Positions 37,619-49,740 of a stretch of DNA of 64,000 nucleotides are shown here, one piece after another. Numbering within the stretch: position 1 is the stretch's first letter; each line of letters begins with the position of its first letter. The notes beneath the pieces are model-generated. The model had not been told where the DNA came from. It saw nothing but the letters and a program-made list of their open reading frames with translations, and searched no databases. The position numbers and the translations under genes were made by a program. Source of the stretch: Symbiodinium microadriaticum (Eukaryota; Sar; Dinophyceae; Suessiales; Symbiodiniaceae); assembly GCA_001939145.1 (NCBI GenBank), contig LSRX01001113.1, positions 10,329 to 74,328 on the forward strand. Reading direction: 5' to 3'.

Positions 37619-37631
37619 AATTTGGTTAACG
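37619..37631 (+). repeat. target-site duplication of LINE, right copy
   Basis: This is a second AATTTGGTTAACG, directly after the LINE A-run. The interrupted RT frame continues from here. Confidence 0.9.
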
Positions 37632-39006
37632 GGTCTTTTTCTTATGGCGACAAGCTTGATTTGAGGGCACTTGATGAGATCATTGCCATATGTAGATTTT
37701 GGATCCGCGCACACACATCTCAGCATCAGTTTTTCTTTGACATGGAGGTCGGCCCCCCTTTGGTCGGCCGTGTGCACCCCGCTTGGCAAGGAGAATCATG
37801 GCATCCGAAGCTTTGCACATTCGATTTGCGCAATGCGTATCGACAGTTCGCATTGGATCCTGAGAGCCGCGCATTTTCCGTCGTTGCATTACTGAATCCT
37901 GAGAGTGAGGAGTTAGGCCTCTTTGAAGGGAAGGCGTTGCCTTTCGGCAGCACTGCCTCCGTACTGCACTTCAACCGTCTGTCCAGATTGCTTTGGCGTG
38001 TAGTATAGGTCTCGAGGTCTTCTTGTTTTGGGCTAACTTCGTGGATGATTATCCGGTAATGAGCCCGGAGTGCCTTGCCAAGTCGTCCATGGATACCATG
38101 TTGGTCCTTTCGTCTCTCCTTGGATTTTCGGCATCGGTTGACAAGCTCAGCCCTTTCTCTCACATTGCCACGATGCTGGGAATTGAGGTTGATTTAAGCT
38201 CCGCCGGTGAGGGTTGCATCCGCATTAGGAATAAGGAGGGCCGTGCCAGTGAAGTATGCGAGGTCATTCATGAGTGCATCGCCGAGGGTTGCATTCATCT
38301 TCGCGACTTCGCTAAGGTAGCCGGAAGGGTGCAATTCTCCGATGCTCAGGTGATGGGTCGAGCGGGAAAGTTAGCTTTGTCCGAGTTGCGAGCCGCTTCC
38401 ATGCGGCATGCCAACAGGCTCCCATTGGGTCCTAAGGAGGTTTGCGCCTTTAAGTTCCTTGTTGACCGGTTGTCTTTCGGTGCCCCTAGGGTAGTCCCTT
38501 GCGCGGTTGCCCCTAGGCCGGTCTTGGTGTTCACTGATGGTGCGAGCGAGACCTCTGGGCACACTGTCGGAGGAGTTCTGTATCTTCCGGGTGATGCGGA
38601 GCCTCGTTTCTTTGCGTGTGAGGTACCGGCTGCGTTGACGCGTCAGTGGTGTCAACAGTAAAAGCACATCATAGGACCAGTTGAGGCATACGCACTTGTC
38701 GTGGCACGGATGGTGTTTCATCAGTTCGTGTCGGGTCATCATTGCATTTTCTTTGTAGACAATGATGCAGTCTTGATGAGCTTCATTCGAGGCAACTCAA
38801 AAAGCGAGATATTCCGTGATCTGCTGCTAGCTTGGGAGTCTTGTGAGAAACATGGTCACTCTTGGGCTTATTGGGCTCGGGTGCCGTCAGCGTCCAATCC
38901 TTCAGATGATCCTTCGCGAGGAAACGTGAAAGAACTTCTTGAATCTGGATCTGTACGAGTCAGGTGCACCTGTCCACTCTCCGGGGTGACCTTACGAGAC
39001 TTGTGA
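37619..39006 (+). pseudogene. pol: Pol of unit C, 3' part: RT palm and RNase H, with frameshift and stop
   Basis: This is the continuation of the interrupted Pol. The first frame gives LDLRALDEI, FDLRNAYRQF and LPFGSTASV, and stops at 38006-38008. RT continues one frame over from about 37995 with NFVDDYPVMS, the catalytic Asp pair, then connection helices and RNase H (VFTDGASE). An in-frame TAA at 38659-38661 is followed by more RNase H in the same frame: FVDND, then ARVPSASNPSDDPSR. One frameshift plus one stop, besides the LINE, mean the unit is dead unless these are sequence errors. No recombinase follows it. Confidence 0.85.
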
Positions 39007-39190
39007 ACGGGACGAGACTGGGGTGCTTCTCTTTGGGGAGGCCGGGCAACCCAGTTCGCCCCTGTGAAAAAGAGTGAAGCGCGTCACTGTCAGCTTGAGC
39101 TTACTGCAAATATATTTGATTGCACTTTTATATCTCTAGAGAGACACGACACATGGCATGATTTGGTTTTGAGTTTTTCTTTAGCAAAAA

Positions 39191-40060
39191 GGAAAGAAGG
39201 CTCCTCCTTTCGCTGAGGCTTTCGCTGCACTTGGAGTCAATGTGGATATGACAGGTGCGACCAGCGGATCCATTGTTGTGGGCCACACCGCTGCTAGGAA
39301 GGAAGAGCTATCCGAGACAGTGGATTCTTTCTTACAGTGCGGATCCATGACTGCCAAGGACTCAGAGAGACTGCGAGGAAGGCTTGTCTTCTTTGAAGGT
39401 TTTACTTTCGGGAGAGTGGCTCAAGTAGCAATCAAGCATATCGGCCGGCACGCTCTTGGATCAGACGGATCAGTCAAGCTATCAGATGATGTAGCTTGGG
39501 CTTTGCGGATGGTCAGGTTGAGAATCAAGCAAGCTTTACCGATCACCATTTCATCGGTGTCGCTCCGCACGTCTTTCATCTTCACAGATGGGGCCTTCGA
39601 GAAAGGCAGGGGTACATTCGGAGGTGTTTTTGTCGATCAGACTGGGGCTTGCTCGTCGTATTTCGCAGGAGAGATCAACCAGCAGGCGTTGAGCTGTATG
39701 CTGAAAACATCTGTGCATCCGATTTATGAGCTTGAGCTGCTGCCAGTCCTGATTGCAATGCAGGTTTGGGGCAACCGCTGTGCCTTCTAACAAGTTGTCT
39801 ATTTCCTAGACAATGAACCCGCGCGCATTGGAATGATCAAGGGTTCTGGCGGTACCCCAACTGCAGACCGAATCATCTCCAAAGCGGCGAGTCGTGAGTG
39901 TGAGCTAGGCCAGCATGCCTGGTATGCTCGTGTGGCTTCGCATGCCAACATTGCCGATGATCCAAGTCGTTTCTCTTTTGACCGTTTGCACAGACTGGGT
40001 GCTGCAAGAGTCATGCTAAATGATGACTGGGTTGCGAGCCTCGTTTTGGAAGCGGGGTGA
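39191..40060 (+). pseudogene. RT-connection/RNase H remnant of another DIRS-like element
   Basis: One frame begins inside the RT connection (PPFAEAFAALGVNVDM, comparable to the region after the Asp pair in unit A Pol). It runs through FEGFTFGRVAQVAIK to RNase H: FIFTDGAFE, ELELLPVL, then a TAA at 39788-39790, and in the same frame YFLDNEPARI and ARVASHANIADDPSR. It ends with a normal-looking stop at 40058-40060. It starts abruptly about 190 bp after the end of unit C Pol, so it is a 5'-truncated piece of a different copy. No RT palm is present. Confidence 0.8.
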
Positions 40061-40230
40061 GGCGGCCGGGAGGCTCGACGAAGCTTTCCCCTCTTGCAAG
40101 ACCTACAGCTGTGTGAAGGAAAAAGAACGAGCATCGGAGATCGCAGAGTGGATTCGAAGAAAATTATAAAATAATATCTTCGATTGACTTTGTGAGATAC
40201 TTTCGGCATGGTTTGTGTTTGGAAAAATAA
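40007..40230 (+). repeat. left copy of ~223-bp duplication flanking the N gap
   Basis: Bases 40007-40230 reappear at 40399-40622 almost without change, starting AGAGTCATGCTAAATG in both. I noticed one substitution, in the A/T-rich hairpin. The second copy begins directly after the Ns. Confidence 0.9.
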
Positions 40231-40265
40231 GTGACATTTCACCGCAGGTGACAATCACCTTATTT

Positions 40266-40398
40266 NNNNNNNNNNNNNNNNNNNNNNNNNNNNNNNNNNN
40301 NNNNNNNNNNNNNNNNNNNNNNNNNNNNNNNNNNNNNNNNNNNNNNNNNNNNNNNNNNNNNNNNNNNNNNNNNNNNNNNNNNNNNNNNNNNNNNNNNN
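40266..40398. other. assembly gap, 133 N
   Basis: This is a run of N. The sequence after it restarts inside sequence already seen before it, which suggests that two overlapping contigs were joined without merging. Confidence 0.95.
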
Positions 40399-40622
40399 AG
40401 AGTCATGCTAAATGATGACTGGGTTGCGAGCCTCGTTTTGGAAGCGGGGTGAGGCGGCCGGGAGGCTCGACGAAGCTTTCCCCTCTTGCAAGACCTACAG
40501 CTGTGTGAAGGAAAAAGAACGAGCATCGGAGATCGCAGAGTGGATTCGAAGAATATTATAAAATAATATCTTCGATTGACTTTGTGAGATACTTTCGGCA
40601 TGGTTTGTGTTTGGAAAAATTA
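40399..40622 (+). repeat. right copy of gap-flanking duplication, with hairpin
   Basis: This repeats 40007-40230, including the last codons of the RNase H remnant. At 40549-40576 a near-perfect inverted repeat with an AAA loop (CGAAGAATATTAT / ATAATATCTTCG) lies downstream of the stop; in the left copy one arm has a mismatch. Confidence 0.85.
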
Positions 40623-41825
40623 AGCGACTCAAGTTTGCGCGAGCGCTGCAAAATTTGCATTGTGTGCAAGGTTGGCAAACTTTGCATCTTTTCACACAAT
40701 TCCACAAAGAAAGATCCAAACTTTTTCACGCAAACTTTGCAAATCGGCGTGTGCACCTCGCTGACCAAATGCCCTGCTCTGAAGTACTGTTTGATGAACT
40801 CTGTGTATGTTCGAACTCTGGTTCAAACTCTTTCTCCTTTGAACTCCAGGTTCAACTCAGTTCAAGAAGTTCGGAGTTGCGTTCAATTTGCAGTTGAACT
40901 TCGAGGCATGCTATGAGAAACTTCGGACAGGACACTTGGACAAACGGGAGTCTTGCATTCCCGTAAGCCAACCAGGCAAGTATATTCTTGCTCGTTAGCG
41001 ATCTTGGCAAAGACAAGACGCGCGAAAGATAAACCCGAATGTCTCCCACATGCGACTTTGGTTGTTCTGCACGGTGGCTCACAGCGAGTTCTGTTGGTGT
41101 GTGGGCGGTAGGTGTGTCCTTTAAAGTGCTGATGGACCGAAATGGAAATCTAGACATGCAAGATATGAGACGGAAAATAGACAGGAATCAAAACGCAACA
41201 AAATCCAAAATCACACAAAACTAGAGAACTTCGATGATTTGGACAAGAGGACTCTTGCATAACAATATCAGTGGAGAATTGCTGCAACGATCGAAACCGG
41301 TTTTGTCCATCTGGTTTTTCAGACATTTGTGTTGTTTCTTTTTTTTTCCAAGTCGCAAGTTGTGATCTGCACTTTGTTGATCCTTTTGTGTGAATCTTCA
41401 TGAAAAGTGTCTTAACACCAAAGAAGTTCACTCTTTCTCTCGGTCGTGAGTATTGTGGTGTCAAGAGAGGATGCTCTTTTTTTCTTGTGTGTGTTTTGTC
41501 TCACTTCCTTTGCTTTTTCTGATTTGTTTGTTTTCTCTGTTTGCCGCAACGGAGGCAAAAATGACCAAGAAGAAAACTGAGCAAAGGAAGGAAGGCGTTT
41601 ATTCCAAAAAAAGCGCTTTTGTGTGCTTTCTCTAATTCTTGTTTCTGTTGCGGCTTTTTTTTTTGCGCTTTCGTCTAGCTTTCTCCTTTGTGGATAAAGA
41701 AAAGTTTTTGAATTTTTGTTGTCTGTTGTGTTTTTGTTTCCTGAAATGCTTAGTTTTCATCTCGCCTTGTGTGTGCGTCTCTCCGACAGAGATCAAAAAA
41801 AAAAGCACTAAACAGATGTCTCGGG

Positions 41826-42032
41826 GTTAGAAAAAAGATCCGGAGTTTGCGACAAGGAAAACACTGCTCAAAATGATGCATAGAGGTTGAAAAAAAGATT
41901 GTGCTCTTTTCTGGACCTCATTTCATGCGGGGCTGAAAATGGGGTCGAAAAAAAGACATGCCGCGGCCAAAAACAAGATGGACCAATCGCGCGGTCTGGA
42001 AAAAGACATTTTGGGGTCGTAAAAAAAAGCAG
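41826..42032 (+). repeat. dispersed A-run motif, about six copies
   Basis: Short segments of the form GGGGT(C/T)GAAAAAAAGA recur near 41826, 41885, 41942, 41963, 41994 and 42013 with irregular spacing. They look like a decayed simple repeat. Confidence 0.4.
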
Positions 42033-45000
42033 CCCTTGCTTGGGCGTTGGAGCAACCAATGTTTGATTTTGCATCGAAATCTTGCAAATCAATTTTCAGG
42101 TATGCTTGTTTTTAACTTCCGGCTGATGGCATTCTGCTCACTGACAACACTGTTTGCTTGACTTCCGGCTCAGAGATACAACTTTTCATTGGAGAAGGCA
42201 CCTTTCAACTTTGGAAAATTTCTTTTTTGCTTATTGGAATGTAATGTGACGACCAGACGTCCACAAACATCGGTTGGAAGGTTTGGCGTGCAAAAGCACG
42301 AATGCTCGATTGTACGACCAAAGCAAAGTAGACATCAGTTGTTGGATGATGCAGACAGTTTGGAAAGATCCTTCGGTGTTTTTCAATTGCCGTTCAAGCT
42401 AGTTTTACAGAAAATGAAGCATTTTGTTAGCAGAGCTTTCGGGGACACGAAGTGTATCAGCATGCCGGCTGCACGTTTCCAAAAATGGTGTGGCTTCCAG
42501 GCGTGCGCAAGTAAGTGGCTTGTGATGGCGTGTGTCAGTAGCTGGTTTTATATAACACATCTTTTTCGAACAATCATCGTGCATGGATTATGTTGCAAAG
42601 CGGAAAGTTGTGTGCTTTGGACCCGTGAGCTCATGCTTCAGTATCTGATTGATTGAATGTTGGTTTTTAGTCTGTATCAGGGTTTGTGGGGGCTTGCCCA
42701 CAAGCTGCAGATCCGTGATGCAAGGTAAGGTCCGAGACATGCTGGGAAAGCATGTGCAACCTGGGCGTGCAAGCGAAGCGAGGCCTTGACCCCATTGGCC
42801 TAAACATCTCGTCACGTTACGATCATTCGGAGGATATCTCGACCGTTCGTTCGAAGTTCCGAAGTGCAGTGAACAAGTACCAAAACATTCAACGACAAAA
42901 AGGCTTTCGCACAGCGCCGTGTTTGTGACGATCATCCCTCTTTCCCCCGACTCCCTGCATTTTTGTTGCCGCTCTGGCTCCTTGTGTTGGGCAGAAGAGG
43001 GACTGCATTGCCTGAAGGTTGTGCAGGCCGGGATGCGCTGAATTGTGTCTGCAATCAATGTGCTTGGAATGCAATGACACAAGAAAGAGCCGGGAGCTGC
43101 AAGGACGGTCTCGGCGACTTGGAGATTCGAAGGTTTTCATGTTGAGTCTCTTCACACAGAGTCTTTCAGATCCTGACCACAGCCCTCAACTCGAAAGCAA
43201 CGGCTCTGAACAAAACTTCAAATGCCGAGCTTGTACATGCCTTGTTAAAGGAACGTCGTTGGCCAACGTCATTTCTTGAATTCCACATATACATCATGTC
43301 AGAGTGTCAGTGTGACAGGGTTGTCTTTGCAGTTAACTTCTGAATGGTACGACAATCAGTGGTGTATGTTCAATGGCAATCCAGTCATTGTAGCAATGAT
43401 GCTGGCAGGCTTCGCTAGATATGCGGGTGGCTCGTGCCAGCGCCGACCACAGCTGGGTGAAGCAATTTACTGCCATGCGCATCCTGATTGTGATTCCGCT
43501 TATTGCAGTAGATAGCGTTGGGTACGTTGCCATGCAGGTTCTTTCCTTCTCGGGTTCCGACTTCTGGAGTGAAGTGTTCTGCAGGCACTTTGAGCCCGTT
43601 GGCCGAGGTGTCGTGTTTGTAGTTGGCGTGGTCGCCCTTGTCGTCCCGCATCGTGGCTGCAAGATCGTGGAACCTCGTTCCACCATCTGACATGCTAAAG
43701 AGGCTAATGAAACCGTTTGAAGCCTCGGCTTGCTTGAGCAAAGCCGTCCCACCACGGCAACGTCAGATTCTGTCGATCGAGATGCTGCCAAAACCAAGGT
43801 CCCTCAGTTTTCTGCCCGGTGGTTCCCGGCCGACTGCGGTCCCTCCCTTGCAGTCTTGCACAGTTCAGGTGTTCCCAGCGCACGAGGAGCAGTCGTTCGT
43901 TCTGCTGCTTCCACATGCCCTGTGGTACAACCCGGAGTCTTTACTCTTTACAGTTCAGGGCTTCAGAGCACAGCGGTCCTTCCGCTGCTAAGAAGATAAT
44001 CGCAAAAGTCTCGCCGCCCTGCGTCGCCCTCCGCGAGCTGCAGCCAGGAAGTCGCATGGCACATGCGTCTAGGAACCAAACCAGGGCATGAGCTGCATGA
44101 TGCCATGTTCTTTGAATGCGCCGCCACGAAGCAGAAAGCCATAATATGCAGGAAAGAAAAATGGTGATCCCAGATCCCGAAAGTAGAAGCCAAGACCTGA
44201 CGCCAGGCGTCACCCCTCAACCCCACAGCCTCCTAGAGTGGACCGACAGAAGCTTTTGTGAGAGACGAGAGGGAATTCAGAATTGGCATGTTCCTTTGGA
44301 TCGAAGATGGCACCGGCAGCAATGAGGCCGGACCGCAGTGTTGTGGGTGTGCTTCCGGGGTTTGCAGCTTGGTGTGATGTTGGAGTCGTGGAATAGTCTT
44401 CGGATTTGGAAGCAGAGGCTAAAACATCGAGCAAACGAACACCCAGTTCAAGATATGCCTGCGTGCTTACCCCAGCCCCGAGTGGCAGCATTCCGCTCGC
44501 ACAGCAACCGGCGGCTTCCTCTTTTGATGCTTGCTTCCGGTATGGGGTTCGAGGGATTACAGCAACCTTGGCCAGGTGCAGGAGGAGGGCGGCAGTGGTG
44601 TTTCGCCCGAGATGCTTGGCTGTCGTTCAGACATGCTTCCATGTTGTGGCTTCTGGCCAGTGGCCGTACAGTCTGTCCATGGCTCTTGTAGGAAGAGGAA
44701 GAGGACTTATTATCCGCTGTTCCTTGACCAGGGACGAGGACTTCGAGCAGTTTTCGCCGCAACCTCGCCAGAGAAGGCTTCGTTGTTCGCAATTTCTTCT
44801 GTCAGTTCTGTTGCAGTGGCAGGCTTCGGGTAGAGGCATGCTCCAGTTTTGGCTATTTGCGTCCATGTGCCTGCCGGGCGGCATCAAGCCTGCAGAATCT
44901 GAAAAATGCTTTTGCATCGGACAAAAGGCACTCGCAGAGTTCACGACGATCATCTCGTGGCTCGCGACAGTCGAGGCATCCCTTCTGTGCGGTTGCGCGG

Positions 45001-46985
45001 TGTCGGGCACAGACAGGCCTTAAACGCTGTATTCAAAAGCTCTACTAGTAGGGCCCTAGAGGGGTAAACTGGGACAGGCGATCTCAGACCTCGCGAGCCT
45101 CGAAGGACCGCCTCTGGATGTGAAGCTTGGTTCTTGCGGTCATGTCTTATTATGCGTATTTCGGGTTTGGGGCTATTTCTTTTTTTCTTGTCACTATAAT
45201 TATGACCATTTCTACTATGTTCGATTTCTGTTCTTGTTGATTGTCATTGCTTTTGGTAGAGCTTCTGTTCTAGATCTGGTTATTGACGCGAGTCGTGCTA
45301 GCACAGCAGAAACGATTGTTTTTCCCGAACGAACATCACCAACTGTAGCCGCGAACATGAGGTTCTTGCGTGGGGGGCTTGTTACGTTGTCAAAAGAGCC
45401 TATATGTTCGGTTCTTCCGGAAACAGCAGTGTCAGTAGTGGCTTCACCATACTAGAAGGAAGAGCAGGAAGCACAATGGCAAGGCCGGAAACACGACGAA
45501 TGGGAATCTAATGACAAAAAATAACAACCTAAAACAACACCCTTGGCACGTAGCAATAGCCAGACCAGTTTGGGGTTGGGGTTCGGGTTTGCGTGGGTGC
45601 ATCATACTGAGTTGAGTTGTTCTTGGCTGCGGACTGTTGGATTTTTTGTTGCTGGCGCGTGATGTATGTATTGCTTTCGTGTTGGTTGGCAACACAGCTT
45701 TAAAGACCTGAGTGCAGGGTTACCAAAGCCGTACAGCTTGCGCTGCAGATCCTGAAGAAGTAGCTGCGAAGCTTGAGCGGGGTTGAATGCTGCAGCTGAT
45801 GTCTGAGCCGTTGTTTTGCGATTTTGCCGCAAGGCCGCTGACAGCCAGAAGTCAGAGAAGAACGAGAGTTAGTGCAACCGCAACAGGAGTCTCCAAGTGG
45901 AGACCAAGCCCGGCAGAAGTTCGCCACTCGTCTGGAGAAGAGTTCTACTCCATGTCGCCTTGGACTTAAGGGAATCTTCCTTGTGTCTTGTTTTTGGACC
46001 TGACGCCTCAAAGCTCGCTCCAAGCGACAGATGCAAGCAAGTGTCGTCAAGCGGAGCTCTCTGAGGCAGACAGGACCTCCATGGGCTCTGCCTTCTCCGC
46101 GGCTTCGATCTTCGAGACCTATCGGCCTCAGGAGTCCGAGCAACTCGCCGACCCCGATCCTTTAGGAAGTGGTCGTGCTGCAGGATGGCCACAGGGTGGC
46201 CCGAATCGGCTCTGAAAGCCTGTGCAGCTGTGAGCGCCTGCAGCATTCTCTCGGCTTTTGTCTCCTTATCTCAGGAACGGGTGGCAGATCTGCAGGCCCC
46301 TCGCTCTGTGGATTGTCTCCATTGTGGCGACAACAGGCCCCAGCTACGATTGCAGGACACGTTGGGTTGCGGGTTCTCATTTGGGTTGTAAGTTGAAGCT
46401 GCGCAGCGAGGCATCTCGGTGCCGATGTACACGGTTGGGGACTTCGTCCTCACTGAGGGCTCCTTCGGTTACGACACACAGGCCAGCATAGGGTTGGGAG
46501 GGTTGGTGCATGTCGTTGACTTCGGGGAACGGGGGAGACCGTGCTCTTTTGCCTTGTGAACACCTTGCACTTCCCCCGCGCGATACAAGGGATCCGTCCT
46601 CCAAGCTCCGGGACTCCGAAAGTCCGCCCCACACCCTGCAGTTCTCAAACCGCAGAAGACTTTTTGCAAAAGTGAACAAACACCCGTCAGGTGAGTGACC
46701 CAGGGATATCGCAGCTCCAGCGCTGGCGCCATGCGGCGCGCCTAACAAAGCACGACGTGGGCCTTGGCCTGTCGGCAGGTGGGAGGGCGCCTGAGGGTTG
46801 TTCAGGGTAAGTGGATAGGACGAATAGGATGGCGGCTTTGCCTCAGTGGGGGTTGTGAGGCTTTCTTGACCGGTCTCACATCTTGAAATGTCGGATTTGT
46901 GCAGCAGTTCGGCTTTCGTCAAAGCGCTTGTTTCCAGCAGTCCTGGGGCAACATTATTGCTGACAAGGCCCCATTTGTTTATTCG

Positions 46986-47022
46986 TTTGTGTGTGTGTGT
47001 GTGTGTGTGTGGGCGCGTGTGT
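46986..47022 (+). repeat. (TG)n microsatellite
   Basis: This is a run of TG dinucleotides, interrupted once by GGGCGCG. It produces His/Thr repeats in antisense translations that should not be read as genes. Confidence 0.9.
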
Positions 47023-47485
47023 GCTACATTCGACTTGCAGGCTTTGGACATGACCCCACATCAGTCTGCATAATTCTTGCATGAAAGGAGCGGCTTCAGA
47101 AGGGGTCTGACGAGGGGTCAGGTGGTCACACCTCCCAGACTTAGTCCCTGGCCCACAGATCTGCCGGACACATTGAACGACAATGTCACCTGGCGTCGAG
47201 TGGTGGGCGGCTGAGTACTGTTCTGGCTATGACGACGGGCAAGCACTAGCGCATGGGGACTAAACTTCACAAGAACAAGCCGATCTCTGAACCTGGAGAA
47301 CTTCCGGACCCCAGGCGCTGATTTATCAGTTGCCGGGGCAAGATGCCGTCTCCGACGTTGGCCTGCAGCGTGCCAAGGCCACGGCCAGGGCTTTACAGTT
47401 GGAACATGGTATTGAGAATATTCGCGGCAAACTGTGAGAGAAACAGTAGTCGTCACCATCGTCGTCGTGGTCTGTCGTGTGGTCT

Positions 47486-47590
47486 GTGTCGGACCTACGG
47501 GTTCGGTTGGGTTTGGCAGTAAACTCACGTGTACAGCAATGCTGCGCAGTTGCATTTGATACCAAGTGCGTGCCGGCATGATCAGCAGTG
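47486..47590 (+). repeat. dispersed repeat, copy 1 (other copy 49645-49740)
   Basis: Both places contain GTGTCGGA, then GTTCGGTTGGGTTTGGCAGT, then CGTGCCGGCATGA and CAGCAG in the same order, with indels between. This indicates two diverged copies of one interspersed element. Confidence 0.6.
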
Positions 47591-48319
47591 CTGCTGTGTA
47601 GTGTGCACCGCTTCTGTGCCGGTACATTGAGCTTGTATTCATGATTTTCAGTCCCTGCCATCTTCTGGCTGTTGCTGGGCAGGATGTTCTCTGGCATTGG
47701 GCTAAGCCGACCATTACCTGCCATCGGGTGGGTTGGGCCCGTACTGGATACGGCCTGGCAGCTGCAAAGAAATGCCCTGCTATGATGATCGTTATCAAGT
47801 CGCACGGCCGGCCTCTTGAAATTCAGTGAGGAGCAGAGCAACAGCGACTGGTCCTCGTGGCCTAACCTTACGCCTGTCCCAATCGTCAACCACCGCGCAA
47901 TCTCTGCAAGGGAAACCTCAGCGGGCGGTGCACGCCCTCATCACCTACGTTGCCTGCCCCGCAGGAATCATGTCGTGTTTGGATGCAGCGGCGCTCTCAC
48001 GCTGAGCTGACGAACGATGCACAAAGCTAACCCCTTCCTGGAAGGTCAGCAAACTGTGCCGAGTTTAACTTTTGCAGTGCAACTCAGCCTCTACGTTTCG
48101 ACGCCACGTGTGTGGACGTAAGGTTTTTGTTTAAAGTTCCGCGAGGGTGAAGAAGCTCGCAGCGTATGCAACAAATATGCAACCTGCAGGTTCTTGGTTC
48201 TTATGAATGAGTTTTCTGTCCGTTGTGAGTGAAGGCAAACGGTAGGTGGCTTGTGTTGTGTCAGTGCTCAAATTCATTAATGCGGGGAACATGCTGAGCC
48301 CCTTGTGGACTGGTGCCAC

Positions 48320-49160
48320 CTTGGTTCAGCTAACAAGTTGCTGCAGAAGCTTGTGTCTTTCTACGCGGCCCCCAACCTGGGTTGCGCACCCCAGAGCAGC
48401 GTGAGCCGGCGGGAGTTGCGCCAGTTCTTGGGTCTGCTGGTGTGGGCTCACTCAAGCGGACATGTATCTTTTCGGCCATTTTTCACGCCGTCATTCTCAA
48501 CAATGAACAATCCTTGCAGTAGGCTTCAGCTGCTGTCGTTGTCAGCCGGAAGAGTTGAATGCAGTCATGGATATGGATTCCTTGGTATTCCGACGTGCAG
48601 CATGGACGGGAAGTTGGCGAGGTGCGCTAGCATGCTTAGTGCAAGAAGGCATGGAGGCAACCTTGGAACCAGATTTTCTGTTCTTCCACGCGGACTTAAA
48701 GTCCCAGGACACTGCAAACATTCCCAAGCAGCTATGCACAGTCGCTGCTCTGCATCCGTTATGTCGCACATCAAGCAGGGCTTACAGCGCAGGAAGCTGC
48801 CGCGCTTACTTTGCACAGCATGAAGAATACCCTGCTCGCAGCGGGGGCGCACATCCATTTCGCAGAGCACGGGCGCCTGGCGCAAGAACGCCATCGGGCC
48901 AGCCTCCGACTGTACAGCCGGAACGACACTCGGAAAGCTTTCAGTCTGCAAAGAGAACTTGCAGTGCAATTGGCAAAAGGATGGAGACCTCAACGAAGCA
49001 TAGCGCGCGGAGGAGCTACACCGATCCCCGAGCCGCCCCTCCTGGTCTCGCCAGTACCCTCGCCGCAGCTTCTGTCCGCAACAGATCTTCTCAGCGGTCC
49101 CTCGGAGGCTTTCATTTCCCGCCATGCCATGAAGCATGCAACTCCAGGCAGAGGCTGACG
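48320..49160 (+). pseudogene. RT and tyrosine-recombinase remnant
   Basis: The first part (about 48380-48510) reads VSRRELRQFLGLLVWAHSSG and RPFFTP, a typical segment after the RT palm. From about 48745 the frame ending at 49158 reads YVAHQAGLTAQEAAALTLHSMKN (split here by the 48811 ATG), then LRLYSRNDT and GWRPQRSIARGG. This closely parallels the YR0 gene (TLHSLK, LYSRDD, GWRPARPIARGG). RNase H and most of the recombinase are missing between the two parts, so this is an internally deleted relative of the element at 1-6577, without its GCCTA richness. Confidence 0.65.
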
Positions 49161-49644
49161 ACACAGAGCAGCAGCGACTGCAAGAACCTTCCAGAGGCAG
49201 CACGGACATAGAAGCAGACATGGTGGCCAGATACGCAGCAGAGCATCCTGAAGACCCAGACGAAGAATTACAGGATGTCACAGACCGCATCGCCCCGGAC
49301 GAAAAGACTTTTATCTGATCCGGCTTTCGCACAGCTTTAACTTGGAGTTTCAAATTCTTTATGGCTAGGACCCAGCGCACGCAAACATTTTGCAAGCCGC
49401 ACACGGAGCCAATCTGGGGGATTTTCCAGTGATCATCAAAGCGCGCAACCCAGTGTCAGCATGCAGACGCAAAGCATGCATGCTCGCACACGTTGCAGTC
49501 ACGGCAGGCTGCGTCCGTGCCCATCTTCTTCCTCCTAGCCGTAGGTTGTGGCCAAAGGGCCATGAGCAGGAGTGTGGCTTGCGCAAGATTGAGCCGCCCT
49601 GCTAAGCTTCACCCGACTACGGGGCGCCTAGTGCGTGTGGAAGA

Positions 49645-49740
49645 GGTGTCGGATGCACAGTTTCGATCCGGTTCGGTTGGGTTTGGCAGTGCACCGGGCT
49701 CTGACTCGCACGTGCAGTGCTGTACGTGCCGGCATGACCA
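49645..49740 (+). repeat. dispersed repeat, copy 2
   Basis: Partner of 47486-47590: the same motif order, but shorter spacing between the GTTCGG segment and the CGTGCCGG segment. Confidence 0.6.

Larger units (their letters stand above)
40623..48304. other. non-coding stretch, no recognisable gene
   Basis: This is 7.7 kb of mixed composition, with T/A-rich homopolymer tracts at 41330-42060. Open frames are short or carry microsatellite-derived repeats, and none shows a family motif. Single exons of a host gene cannot be excluded, since dinoflagellate introns need not follow GT-AG rules. Confidence 0.5.

Noticed and set aside
43415-43741. Minus-strand 108-codon frame as a host exon
   Set aside because: The composition is plausible, but no family motif, splice partner or neighbouring exon could be identified.
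46377-47798. Two long minus-strand frames (224 and 226 codons)
   Set aside because: They include microsatellite-encoded His/Thr runs and Arg/Pro/Thr-rich filler, with no motif, and the sequence around them is non-coding in character.
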